Translations under genes and position numbers: made by a program
Notes under the pieces: generated by a model
Told to the model about the DNA's origin: nothing
The model's input: only the letters and a program-made list of their open reading frames with translations
Database searches by the model: none
Shown: positions 8,762-16,618 of the stretch, piece by piece
How the letters are laid out: every line of letters begins with the position of its first letter
Numbering within the stretch: position 1 is the stretch's first letter
Assembly: GCA_036676295.1 (NCBI GenBank)
Contig: JAKFDE010000027.1
Location: 62,001 to 126,000, forward strand
Direction: 5' to 3'
Source: UBA4416 sp036676295
Lineage (GTDB): Bacteria > Bacteroidota > Bacteroidia > B-17B0 > Aurantibacillaceae
DNA length: 64,000 nt

Positions 8762-9967
8762 ATGCAACAAGCTTATATTATTAACGGTGTTCGAACTGCT
8801 ATCGGAAATTTTGGAGGAACTTTATCAACTGTAAGAACAGATGATTTAGCAACCATTGTTTTAAAAGAATTGATGAAAAAAAATCCATCGGTAGATTGGA
8901 CCAAAGTTGGTGATGTAATTATGGGTTGTGCTAACCAGGCCGGAGAAGATAACCGCAACGTAGCTCGTATGGCTTCGTTAATGGCAGGTTTGCCAATTAC
9001 AGTTCCTGGACAAACCGTTAATCGTTTATGTGCTTCGGGCCTAAGTGCTACAATTGATGCGGCACGTTACATACAAACCGGTGATGCGGAATTAATGATC
9101 GCATCGGGTGTTGAGAATATGACACGCGGGCCATGGGTAATGAGTAAAGCCAGTTCAGCATTTGGTCGTGACCAACAGTTGTTTGATACCAGTTTTGGAT
9201 GGCGTTTTATCAACCCAAAATTAAAAGAACAATATGGTGTGGATGCCATGGGTGAAACTGCTGAAAATGTAGCGGAATTACATAAAATTAATCGCGAAGA
9301 TCAGGATGCCTTTGCTTTATGGAGTCAACAAAAAGCTGCTAAAGCAATAGCTGCCGGTCGTTTTGAAAAAGAAATTATTGATGTGGAAATTCCACAGAAA
9401 AAAGGTGATGCTATCATTTTTAATAAAGATGAATTTGCAAAACCAGGGACTACTTTAGAAGGTTTACAAAAATTAAAAGCCTCTTTTAGAAAAGAAGGAA
9501 CTGTTACCGCAGGTAATGCTTCGGGCTTAAATGATGGATCGGCTGCTATTTTATTAGCCGGAGAAAATGCCATTAAAACATACAACTTAAAACCATTAGC
9601 CCGCATTGTAAGTAGCGCTGTGGTTGGTGTTGAACCACGCATTATGGGTTTAGGTCCTGTTGAAGCAGCTAACCAAGCTATTAAAAAAGCAGGTTTAACC
9701 TGGAATGATATTGACTTAATAGAATTGAACGAAGCCTTTGCTGCTCAAGCATTGGGTTGTTTACGCCAATGGAAACTAGATGATAACGATCCTCGTTTAA
9801 ACCCTAACGGTGGAGCCATTGCTTTAGGCCATCCATTAGGAATGAGCGGTGCCCGTATCATCAACTCCGCAGCTATAGAATTAAACCTTCAAAATAAAAA
9901 ATACGCTTTGGTAACATTATGTATTGGTGTTGGACAAGGTTATGCTGCCGTGATTGAGAGAGTTTAA
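8762..9967 (+). CDS. Thiolase (acetyl-CoA acyltransferase, PcaF/PaaJ-like)
   Basis: This enzyme of 401 residues cleaves 3-oxoacyl-CoA with CoA to release acetyl-CoA, or catalyses the reverse condensation. The nucleophilic cysteine is in RLCASGLSA (about residue 88), and the catalytic HPLGMSGAR histidine and CIGVGQG cysteine are near the C-terminus. The signatures CANQAGEDNRNVARMA and FGWRFINPKLKEQYGVDAMGETAENVA are typical of the 3-oxoadipyl-CoA thiolase branch. No other aromatic-degradation gene is adjacent, so a general role in fatty-acid beta-oxidation is equally possible. The ATG at 8762 gives the family N-terminus MQQAYIINGVRTAIG. Confidence 0.93.
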   Translation: MQQAYIINGVRTAIGNFGGTLSTVRTDDLATIVLKELMKKNPSVDWTKVGDVIMGCANQAGEDNRNVARMASLMAGLPITVPGQTVNRLCASGLSATIDAARYIQTGDAELMIASGVENMTRGPWVMSKASSAFGRDQQLFDTSFGWRFINPKLKEQYGVDAMGETAENVAELHKINREDQDAFALWSQQKAAKAIAAGRFEKEIIDVEIPQKKGDAIIFNKDEFAKPGTTLEGLQKLKASFRKEGTVTAGNASGLNDGSAAILLAGENAIKTYNLKPLARIVSSAVVGVEPRIMGLGPVEAANQAIKKAGLTWNDIDLIELNEAFAAQALGCLRQWKLDDNDPRLNPNGGAIALGHPLGMSGARIINSAAIELNLQNKKYALVTLCIGVGQGYAAVIERV

Positions 9968-10008
9968 ATATAATAATATAGACCAACCCTTTGTTCTATA
10001 AAAGCAAA

Positions 10009-10497
10009 ATGATTCTAACATCTAAGAAAATTTTAGCCGTAAACTTTACAGTTTCATTTATAACATTTGTTATAATATTTATGTTCAAAGAATATATTTT
10101 ACAAACTTTATTTAATTTTTTATTTGCTATAAATAAACCTTTAAGTAGTTTAACTATTAACCCACTAGACATAATGATTTTGTCTTTTATTCCAGTTTGG
10201 GTTTATCCAATTTATTCAAAAAATAAAAATATTTCTATTCGGCAAATAACGCTGACAAATCTGTCTGCTTTATTATTAATAATCTTAGCCTGCGTAATTG
10301 CATTTATTGCTATTGACATATTTGTTAAACCATATACAGTACTAATTCCTGACTATGTTGTTATTATGCCATTTAGTTTTTTTCTAACTTTGGTTTTAAT
10401 TTCAGGAATGTCGTTAACATTTGCAGTATTTTTCTTACTTAAACTTGCAAGAAAAAACGAACTGTCACCTGAATCCGGGGCTAAGCTTAAAGAATAA
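10009..10497 (+). CDS. Hypothetical integral membrane protein
   Basis: This is a 162-residue protein with four hydrophobic stretches, at about residues 7-28, 45-65, 80-105 and 118-145. It ends in a short polar tail (LARKNELSPESGAKLKE). I do not recognise a family. Its composition, very rich in I, L and F, fits an inner-membrane protein. The ATG at 10009 is preferred to the TTG six codons earlier. It follows the thiolase by 41 nt and converges with xerD. The base composition is even more AT-rich than its neighbours. Confidence 0.55.
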   Translation: MILTSKKILAVNFTVSFITFVIIFMFKEYILQTLFNFLFAINKPLSSLTINPLDIMILSFIPVWVYPIYSKNKNISIRQITLTNLSALLLIILACVIAFIAIDIFVKPYTVLIPDYVVIMPFSFFLTLVLISGMSLTFAVFFLLKLARKNELSPESGAKLKE

Positions 10498-10506
10498 TTA
10501 TAAAAA

Positions 10507-11415
10507 TCATTTCTTATTCCTCGGATGATAACTCAAAATGTTTTCTCTTAAAAAGTGTTGGTCTAAGTGTGTGTAAATTTCCGTCGTTGTAATGCTTTCA
10601 TGCCCCAGCATTTCCTGAACGGCTCTCAGATCGGCACCACCTTCTACTAAATGTGTGGCAAATGAATGACGTAAGGTATGCGGACTCAATGCTTTTTTTA
10701 TACCGGCTTTTACTGCCAGATCTTTGATGACATAAAACACCATTTGCCGTGTAATAGAAGAACCGCGTTTACTTAAAAAAACCATGTCTTCCTGATTTTT
10801 TTTAATAGCAATATGGTTACGATGATTCTCGATATAATTTTTGATCAATTTCATGGCGGTGTTACCAATAGGCACCAATCGTTGCTTATCGCCTTTACCA
10901 ATGATACTGATGTAACTTTCATTAAAATGCAAATCGCTTAATTTTAAAGAGATCAATTCACTTACACGTAAACCGCAACTGTACATAGTTTCCAACATAG
11001 CTACATTGCGTTCACCTTCCGGAGTACTTCGGTCTATTTGCGAAAGCATATTATCAATTTCTTCTACATTTAAAAACACCGGGAGTTTTCGTTTAATACG
11101 GGGTGTTTCCAACAACTCCGCCGGATTGATCTGTATCTCATTCTCCAGGATCAGAAACTTAAAAAAATGTTTGATGCCTGAAATGATACGGGATTGGGTG
11201 GTTTCGGTAAAATTGAATTCGGCAATGTATTTCAAAAAGGCTTGCAGATCCTGTAACGTAATATCCGAAGGTTTTTTAGATGGAAAAAAAGTCTCTACAA
11301 AAATCATTAATTTTTGAATATCGCTTTCGTAAGAAACCACTGAATTTAAGGAAAGTGATTTTTCTACCTGCAGATAATACTTAAAATCATTAATATTTGT
11401 TTTCCAAAGTTTCAA
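10507..11415 (-). CDS. xerD: Site-specific tyrosine recombinase XerD-like
   Basis: This 302-residue integrase resolves chromosome dimers at dif with a XerC partner. The N-terminal SAM-like DNA-binding domain spans about 1-95. The catalytic domain holds the expected residues: R in YSCGLRVSELISL, K in GKGDKQRLVPIG, HxxR in SPHTLRHSFATHLVEGGADLRAVQEMLGH, and the tyrosine nucleophile in TTTEIYTHLD. Length and the GADLRAVQEMLGH signature fit XerC/XerD rather than a phage integrase, and no phage genes lie nearby. The start is TTG at 11415. It diverges from aroQ across a 36-bp gap. Confidence 0.92.
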   Translation of the reverse strand: MKLWKTNINDFKYYLQVEKSLSLNSVVSYESDIQKLMIFVETFFPSKKPSDITLQDLQAFLKYIAEFNFTETTQSRIISGIKHFFKFLILENEIQINPAELLETPRIKRKLPVFLNVEEIDNMLSQIDRSTPEGERNVAMLETMYSCGLRVSELISLKLSDLHFNESYISIIGKGDKQRLVPIGNTAMKLIKNYIENHRNHIAIKKNQEDMVFLSKRGSSITRQMVFYVIKDLAVKAGIKKALSPHTLRHSFATHLVEGGADLRAVQEMLGHESITTTEIYTHLDQHFLRENILSYHPRNKK

Positions 11416-11422
11416 TAATGTG

Positions 11423-11430
11423 TAAATTTG
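11423..11430 (+). promoter_or_regulatory. TAnnTTTG -7 promoter element that decides the aroQ start
   Basis: TAAATTTG matches the -7 consensus. Its TTG could be read as an upstream start for aroQ, but transcription would begin downstream of it, so translation most likely starts at the GTG at 11452. Confidence 0.6.
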
Positions 11431-11451
11431 ATAGAATTAAAAATAAACAAC

Positions 11452-11871
11452 GTGTTAAAGATAGCAATAATCAATGGTCCAAATTTGAATCTTTTAGGAG
11501 TCAGAGAAAAAGAAATTTACGGTTCTCAATCTTTTGAAGATTATTTTAAAATACTTCAAACAAAATTTAACAAGGTTGAATTAAGCTACTTTCAAAGCAA
11601 TGTTGAGGGCGAACTCATCAATAAATTACACGAAATTGGCTTTAACTACGATGGTATTATTTTAAATGCAGGGGCTTATACTCACACATCCATAGCCATA
11701 GCCGATGCCGTTGCCGGCATCAAAACACCGGTTGTAGAAGTTCATATTAGTAATATTTTTGCCAGAGAAGACTTCAGACATGTATCTTATTTAGGCAAAC
11801 ATTGTAAAGGAAGTATTTCCGGTTTTGGGTTAAGTGGTTATGATATGGCCATTAACACTTTTGTAAAATAA
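11452..11871 (+). CDS. aroQ: 3-dehydroquinate dehydratase, type II
   Basis: This enzyme converts 3-dehydroquinate to 3-dehydroshikimate in the shikimate pathway. The 139-residue length fits the dodecameric type II family. Key signatures are present: INGPNLNLLGVREKEIYG with the catalytic Arg and Tyr, FQSNVEGELINKLHE, LNAGAYTHTSIAIADA, the catalytic His in EVHISNIFAREDFRH, and GFGLSGYDMAI. The start is set to GTG 11452 because an earlier TTG overlaps a perfect promoter element. The next gene starts 23 nt downstream on the same strand. Confidence 0.95.
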   Translation: MLKIAIINGPNLNLLGVREKEIYGSQSFEDYFKILQTKFNKVELSYFQSNVEGELINKLHEIGFNYDGIILNAGAYTHTSIAIADAVAGIKTPVVEVHISNIFAREDFRHVSYLGKHCKGSISGFGLSGYDMAINTFVK

Positions 11872-11894
11872 CCTGTTTTTTTTGCACTTAGAGT

Positions 11895-12278
11895 ATGCAG
11901 GAAGTAATTGATACACGAACAGCTCAGGTATTCTTATTAAAAGAGAATTTCGTAAAAATGGTGATGAAAGAGGATGCTCTTTTAGAGCTTGAAGATATGA
12001 TCGAAAACCATAATGCTGAAAATGCACTCACCAATCATAAACCTCATGTTATATTGATCGATACCCGTTCAAACTCTATGAGCTCTGATGAAGCACGAAA
12101 ATTCTCATCAGGCGATGAACCGACCAAATACCGAATAGCAGTTGCCATACTATTTGACGGACTTTCAGGAAGAATTGTTGCTAATTCCCTGTTAAACATA
12201 TATCATCCAAAAGTACCCACTCAAAAATTTACGGATGAAAATGAAGCTATTTTATGGCTTGAAAGCATGATGAAATAA
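11895..12278 (+). CDS. STAS/SpoIIAA-like domain protein
   Basis: This is a 127-residue soluble protein. Its order of elements (an N-terminal beta pair, helix, PHVILIDTRSNSMSSDEARKFSS, KYRIAVAILFDGLSGRIVANSLL, then EAILWLESMMK) resembles the small STAS/SpoIIAA-like proteins common in Bacteroidota. Members of that fold bind partners and often act as anti-anti-sigma-type switches or sensors. No anti-sigma or kinase gene is next to it, so the partner is unknown. I rely on fold-level resemblance only. Confidence 0.55.
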   Translation: MQEVIDTRTAQVFLLKENFVKMVMKEDALLELEDMIENHNAENALTNHKPHVILIDTRSNSMSSDEARKFSSGDEPTKYRIAVAILFDGLSGRIVANSLLNIYHPKVPTQKFTDENEAILWLESMMK

Positions 12279-12349
12279 AGAGCTTATTTCTATCCCAAGT
12301 TAATAACACTTTTCCTTTATTTGCAATATCATTAGTATCTTCGTAAGCG

Positions 12350-13462
12350 ATGATATTAGAACGTTTATCCCTTCTCAATTTTAAAAATTACGACGAAGCT
12401 CAACTCGAGTTTTGCCCGAAATTTAATTGCTTTGTAGGTAATAACGGAATGGGCAAAACTAACCTATTAGATGCCATTCATTACATCTCTTTTTGTAAAA
12501 GTTTTTTCAATTCAATCGATAGTCAAAACATCAAACACGATCTGCCATTTTTTGCCATTCAAGCCTGGATCAATAAAAATGGGGAAACTCACGAAATTTA
12601 CTGCGGCGTAAAACGTGGACATAAAAAACAATTCAAACATAACAAAAAAGAATACGAACGTTTATCGGAGCATATTGGATTATATCCATTAGTAATGATC
12701 TCACCGTCTGACATTGAGCTAATTTGGGATGGCAGCGAAGTGCGACGCAAATTTATGGACAGCATCATTTCTCAATACGATAAAGTGTATTTAGAAAAAT
12801 TAATTGCTTACAACCATGTGTTGCAACAACGTAATGCTTTGTTGAAACAGTTTCACGAAAGCAGAAGCTTTGATAGCATGACCTTAGAAATTTGGGATGA
12901 GCAATTAGTGATTCATGGCGAAGGTATCGTCAAAACCAGATCAAAATTTCTAGATGAATTTATTCCTTTATTCAATAAAAATTATCAGTTCATTAGCGGT
13001 AGTACCGAAACAGTGAGTCTGGATTATGAGAGTGCCTTAAAAGACAAGTCCTACAAAGCTCTGTTATTAGCTAATGTGGGGCGCGACAGAGCCGTACATT
13101 ATACCACTACAGGGCCTCATCGCGATGATCTGGATTTTAAATTAATGGGGAACAGCCTAAAAAAATTCGCGTCTCAAGGGCAGCAAAAATCCTATTTACT
13201 GGCACTTAAGTTGGCACAATTCGAATTTATCAAGAATAAAAAATTAACCAAACCGTTATTGTTATTGGATGATATTTATGATAAATTAGATGCGACCCGA
13301 TTTAAAAAATTAATTGAATTAGTAAGTGGCGATGATTTCGGACAAGTATTTATTACCGATACTCACCCGGAACGCATACAGGAATTGTTTTTAAAAAATC
13401 ATAGTCCATATATTATTTACAGTGTTAACAACGGAGAAATACTAGAACATGCGAAAGTCTAA
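12350..13462 (+). CDS. recF: DNA replication and repair protein RecF
   Basis: RecF is a cytoplasmic SMC-like ATPase that helps load RecA at gapped DNA. The 370-residue protein begins MILERLSLLNFKNYDEAQLEF and has Walker A GNNGMGKTN (about residues 30-38). The ABC-type signature region is FASQGQQKSYLLALKLAQ, and Walker B is KPLLLLDDIYDKLD with the D-loop DATR following. It lies 71 nt after the STAS-like gene, and its end overlaps the DUF721 gene by 14 nt, which suggests translational coupling. Confidence 0.95.
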   Translation: MILERLSLLNFKNYDEAQLEFCPKFNCFVGNNGMGKTNLLDAIHYISFCKSFFNSIDSQNIKHDLPFFAIQAWINKNGETHEIYCGVKRGHKKQFKHNKKEYERLSEHIGLYPLVMISPSDIELIWDGSEVRRKFMDSIISQYDKVYLEKLIAYNHVLQQRNALLKQFHESRSFDSMTLEIWDEQLVIHGEGIVKTRSKFLDEFIPLFNKNYQFISGSTETVSLDYESALKDKSYKALLLANVGRDRAVHYTTTGPHRDDLDFKLMGNSLKKFASQGQQKSYLLALKLAQFEFIKNKKLTKPLLLLDDIYDKLDATRFKKLIELVSGDDFGQVFITDTHPERIQELFLKNHSPYIIYSVNNGEILEHAKV

Positions 13463-13739
13463 TCTCATAAAATTAGGTGATGCCATCTCTCAGATTTTTA
13501 AAGAAGAAAAATTAGATGAGAAGTACAGCATCTTTGCCATCAGAAATGGTTGGGAAGGTATTGTTGGACACACTGTTGCCAAGCATACCACACAGATCAA
13601 TTACGCACAAGGTATTTTGTTTGTTTCCATAGATTCTCCCATTGTAAGAAATGAAGCAACCTATGCCAAAGAAGACATCATTCAGAAAGTAAATAAATTT
13701 GTAGGAAGCAGATTGATAAAAGAATTAGTATTAAAGTAA
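13449..13739 (+). CDS. DUF721 (DciA-related) domain protein
   Basis: This 96-residue protein is of the DUF721 family: GWEGIVGHTVAKHT and the central GILFVSIDSPIVRNEATYAKEDIIQKVNKFVG are typical. The family includes DciA, which helps load the replicative helicase in bacteria without DnaC or DnaI, and it is often found next to recF. The gene overlaps recF by 14 nt. A replication-initiation role is a reasonable inference, not shown by the sequence alone. Confidence 0.8.
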   Translation: MRKSNLIKLGDAISQIFKEEKLDEKYSIFAIRNGWEGIVGHTVAKHTTQINYAQGILFVSIDSPIVRNEATYAKEDIIQKVNKFVGSRLIKELVLK

Positions 13740-13744
13740 AAAAC

Positions 13745-13800
13745 TGATACAAGATGAATGATAAATGATAAAAGAGTCATCAGTCATTAATCTTATATCA
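13745..13800. repeat. Imperfect inverted repeat between DUF721 and ispH
   Basis: Arms of 17 nt at 13745-13761 and 13784-13800 match at 15 of 17 positions when one is reverse-complemented (TGATACAAGATGAATGA). It fills most of the 77-bp gap and may act as a weak terminator or be a decayed intergenic repeat. Confidence 0.6.
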
Positions 13801-13816
13801 TTAATCTAAAAATATA

Positions 13817-15040
13817 ATGAAAGCATTCAACGTACCTGAGTTTTATCGCAGCCCAATCATCAGCAAGATAAAACAGTATCGTAAAATACAAGACCCCCGC
13901 AAAAAGGACAACTCGCCTACTCTATTAGATTTTGGTCCGGTTCAGTTTTTAATTGCACGCCATTTTGGTTTTTGTTATGGTGTAGAAAATGCCATTGAAA
14001 TTTCGTTTAAAGCCTTGGATGAAAATCCGGGTAAACGCATTTTTTTATTGAGTCAGATGATCCATAATCCTGATGTAAACAATGATCTGACGGCAAGAGG
14101 CGTACAGTTTTTACAAGACACCAATGGTAAACAATTGATTCCATTTGATGCTGTAACACCTGATGATGTGGTTATCATTCCCGCATTTGGCGCACCTTTA
14201 GATATCATTGATATTCTGGAATCTAAAAACATAAAAACAGAATCGTATAATACTACCTGCCCGTTTGTTGAACGCGTTTGGAAAAAATCAGAGAGTATTG
14301 GCAAGGATGATTATACCATTATCATTCATGGAAAACACAATCACGAAGAAACCCGCTCTACCTTTTCGCGCAGCGATAAACACAGCAGAGCTATTATTGT
14401 CAGAAATATTACCGAAGCCAAATTACTGGGCGAGTATATTCTGGGAACTAAAAGTCCCGAAAATTTTGAAAATGATTTTAAAGGCCGTTATTCTGAGTCT
14501 TTAAATTTAATAACAGATCTGCAACGTGTTGGAGTCATCAATCAAACTACCATGTTGGCCAGCGAAACTCAGGAAATTGCCGATTATTTTAAATGGGTGA
14601 TGATCCAAAAATATGGCGAAGAAAATATTGCCCAACACTTTGCTGATACACGCGATACATTGTGTTACGCTACTAACGAAAATCAAGATGCCACTTATGG
14701 TTTATTAGAAACGGAAGCAGATCTGGCCATTGTGGTTGGTGGCTATAACAGTAGCAACACCTCACATTTAGTAGAACTATGTGAACGTAAATTCAAGACC
14801 TATTTTATCTCATCTGAAAAAGAAATCATCGATAATAACACCATTCATCATTTTGATTATCACAATAAAAAACATTTAACCAGCACCAATTTTTTACCGG
14901 CTAAACATCCATTAAAAATTATTCTAACCAGCGGAGCTTCTTGCCCCGATTCGGTTATAGAAGGAGTGATACACAAGATCAATAGTTTATTTACCAACGT
15001 TAGATCAACCGAAGAAGTCATCAAACATTTATCCAATTAA
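13817..15040 (+). CDS. ispH: 4-hydroxy-3-methylbut-2-enyl diphosphate reductase (long form)
   Basis: IspH is the last enzyme of the non-mevalonate isoprenoid pathway and uses an iron-sulfur cluster to make IPP and DMAPP from HMBPP. Three cluster cysteines are visible: HFGFCYGV (about 54), NTTCPFVERVW (about 151) and TSGASCPDSVIEG (about 376). The HGKHNHEETRSTFSR and GGYNSSNTSHLVELCE substrate loops are also present. At 407 residues it belongs to the long form with an N-terminal extension and inserts, unlike the roughly 315-residue E. coli enzyme. The exonuclease gene follows after 2 nt, so they are probably one transcript. Confidence 0.93.
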   Translation: MKAFNVPEFYRSPIISKIKQYRKIQDPRKKDNSPTLLDFGPVQFLIARHFGFCYGVENAIEISFKALDENPGKRIFLLSQMIHNPDVNNDLTARGVQFLQDTNGKQLIPFDAVTPDDVVIIPAFGAPLDIIDILESKNIKTESYNTTCPFVERVWKKSESIGKDDYTIIIHGKHNHEETRSTFSRSDKHSRAIIVRNITEAKLLGEYILGTKSPENFENDFKGRYSESLNLITDLQRVGVINQTTMLASETQEIADYFKWVMIQKYGEENIAQHFADTRDTLCYATNENQDATYGLLETEADLAIVVGGYNSSNTSHLVELCERKFKTYFISSEKEIIDNNTIHHFDYHNKKHLTSTNFLPAKHPLKIILTSGASCPDSVIEGVIHKINSLFTNVRSTEEVIKHLSN

Positions 15041-15042
15041 CC

Positions 15043-15852
15043 ATGCAATTAAATTTAACAAAACCATTAGCTTTCTTCGATCTTGAAACAACAGGTATAA
15101 GTGTTGGTAGCGACAGAATTGTAGAGATCTCCATTATCAGAGTAAACATTGATAACTCTACAGATACCTTAACTAAAAAAGTTAATCCAACCATTCCTAT
15201 TCCGTTATTTTCATCTAAAATTCATGGAATTTATGATAAAGATGTAGCCGATTGTCAAACGTTTAAAGAGTTAGCGCCGCAGTTTGCGCAGTTTTTAACG
15301 AATTGTGATCTGGCCGGATTTAACTCTAATAAATTTGATGTGCCTATTTTAGTGGAAGAATTTTTAAGAGCTGAAATTGATTTTGATCTCAAAAACAGAA
15401 AATTAATTGATGTGCAAAATATTTTCCATATGATGGAACCACGCAATTTATCGGCGGCTTATAAATTTTATTGCGATAAAAAATTAGAAAATGCCCACTC
15501 TGCCGAAGCTGATACCTTTGCGACTTACGAGATTTTTAAAGCACAATTGGATCGTTATCAAAACACCGAATTAGAAGACGACAAAGGTAATAAATTCAAA
15601 CCGGTGCAAAACGACATGAGCGTGCTAAGTACCTTAACCGCCAGAAATAAAAATGCTGATTTAGCGGGAAGAATCGTTTTTAATGAAAACGATGTTGAAG
15701 TATTTAATTTCGGTAAACACAAAGATAAACCGGTAAAAGAAGTATTTGAAAAAGAACCTTCGTATTACAGTTGGATGATGCAAGGTGATTTTCCTTTATA
15801 TACCAAAAAGATCATTACTCAAATCCGTTTAAGTATGAAGGCTTCTTCCTAA
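15043..15852 (+). CDS. DnaQ-like 3'-5' exonuclease with DUF3820 tail
   Basis: This is a 269-residue DEDDh-family exonuclease. ExoI is FFDLETTGI (D13, E15), ExoII is around CDLAGFNSNKFDVPIL, and ExoIII is HSAEADTFATYEIF with the catalytic His and Asp. The C-terminal segment (VEVFNFGKHKDKPVKEVFEKEPSYYSWMMQGDFP) is a DUF3820-type small domain often attached to such nucleases. It may be a proofreading epsilon-like subunit or a free exonuclease; without the polymerase-binding tail I cannot decide. Its TAA stop overlaps the promoter element of the next gene. Confidence 0.88.
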   Translation: MQLNLTKPLAFFDLETTGISVGSDRIVEISIIRVNIDNSTDTLTKKVNPTIPIPLFSSKIHGIYDKDVADCQTFKELAPQFAQFLTNCDLAGFNSNKFDVPILVEEFLRAEIDFDLKNRKLIDVQNIFHMMEPRNLSAAYKFYCDKKLENAHSAEADTFATYEIFKAQLDRYQNTELEDDKGNKFKPVQNDMSVLSTLTARNKNADLAGRIVFNENDVEVFNFGKHKDKPVKEVFEKEPSYYSWMMQGDFPLYTKKIITQIRLSMKASS

Positions 15853-15857
15853 CTTTG
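15850..15857 (+). promoter_or_regulatory. TAnnTTTG -7 promoter element
   Basis: TAACTTTG is a perfect match that begins with the stop codon of the exonuclease gene. Only 10 nt separate it from the ATG at 15868, giving the next gene its own transcript with a very short leader. Confidence 0.55.
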
Positions 15858-15867
15858 TAATAGAATT

Positions 15868-16437
15868 ATGCACGAGTTAGAACCCTTCTATAATTGGCAA
15901 CATTTGTACATCGCCGCTGAGGATGAAGAATCTCCTTTTTTTGGCAGAGAGTATAGCGAGTTTGAATACAGTAACACCGTTTACAATTATTACATTCATC
16001 CACAGTGGGATGATATGGGCAGCGAAACCCTTTATCTGAAAATTTTATTTGTTGATTACGAAGAAAAATACGCCATTATTGAATTGATAGGCGAATGGAA
16101 CGATGCCATCAATAACGACATCATGCTCTTAAAGCGCGATATCATTGATGAGTTAAGGTTCCATGATATTAATAAATTCATTTTAATTGGAGAGAACGTT
16201 TTGAATTTCCATTCATCGGATGATTCTTACTACGAAGAATGGTTTGATGATAATGGTAATGATGGCTGGATCGTATTTATCAATTTCAGAGATCACGTGT
16301 TAAAAGAATTCAAACAAGCCAACCTCGATTATTATTTTGTTTCGGATGGAGAGTTGAATGATTTTGAATGGCGCAAATTCTCTCCCGGTCAGGTATTTGG
16401 TAATGTTTCCAAGATCATTTCTAAACGGTTATCTTAA
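15868..16437 (+). CDS. Conserved hypothetical protein (acidic, cytoplasmic)
   Basis: This is a 189-residue acidic protein with no signal peptide or membrane segment. It is rich in D, E, W and Y (MHELEPFYNWQHLYIAAEDEESPFFGREYSEFEY, then DDMGSETLYLKILFVDYEEKYAIIELIGEW). It resembles unannotated Bacteroidota proteins found near ribosome- or DNA-metabolism genes, but I know no function for it. It has its own promoter within the end of the exonuclease gene. A repeat-like segment follows. Confidence 0.7.
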   Translation: MHELEPFYNWQHLYIAAEDEESPFFGREYSEFEYSNTVYNYYIHPQWDDMGSETLYLKILFVDYEEKYAIIELIGEWNDAINNDIMLLKRDIIDELRFHDINKFILIGENVLNFHSSDDSYYEEWFDDNGNDGWIVFINFRDHVLKEFKQANLDYYFVSDGELNDFEWRKFSPGQVFGNVSKIISKRLS

Positions 16438-16530
16438 TCTTACCACAGAGGCTCTGAGACACAGAGAGAAAAAATCTGCGAACATCTGCGTTATCTGCGA
16501 GAAATTCTTTGCGACCTCTGCGAGAAATAA
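16438..16530. repeat. Intergenic repeat with ACAGAG/CTGCG units
   Basis: The segment contains ACCACAGAGGCTCTGAGACA, then several spaced copies of TCTGCGA and CTGCG. Sequences of this kind recur between genes in many environmental Bacteroidota and related genomes. No gene or clear hairpin terminator is seen here. Confidence 0.5.
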
Positions 16531-16588
16531 ACCAAAAAATTTCCTTCAATGTTAATACTTAATTGGTGCAATCCATTTTACAAACTAG

Positions 16589-16596
16589 TATATTTG
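16589..16596 (+). promoter_or_regulatory. TAnnTTTG -7 promoter element for uvrA
   Basis: TATATTTG, 22 nt before the chosen TTG start at 16619. A TTG about 23 nt upstream (16563) is a possible, slightly far, -33 element. Confidence 0.5.
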
Positions 16597-16618
16597 ATAT
16601 TGATTAAATGACCACATT

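Noticed and set aside
10507..11415. Mobile-element integrase
   Set aside because: The protein has the XerD length and signatures and sits among housekeeping genes without phage or transposon features.
13449..13462. Overlap of recF and DUF721 as a possible frameshift
   Set aside because: Both proteins are complete at their ends and such short overlaps are usual for coupled genes.
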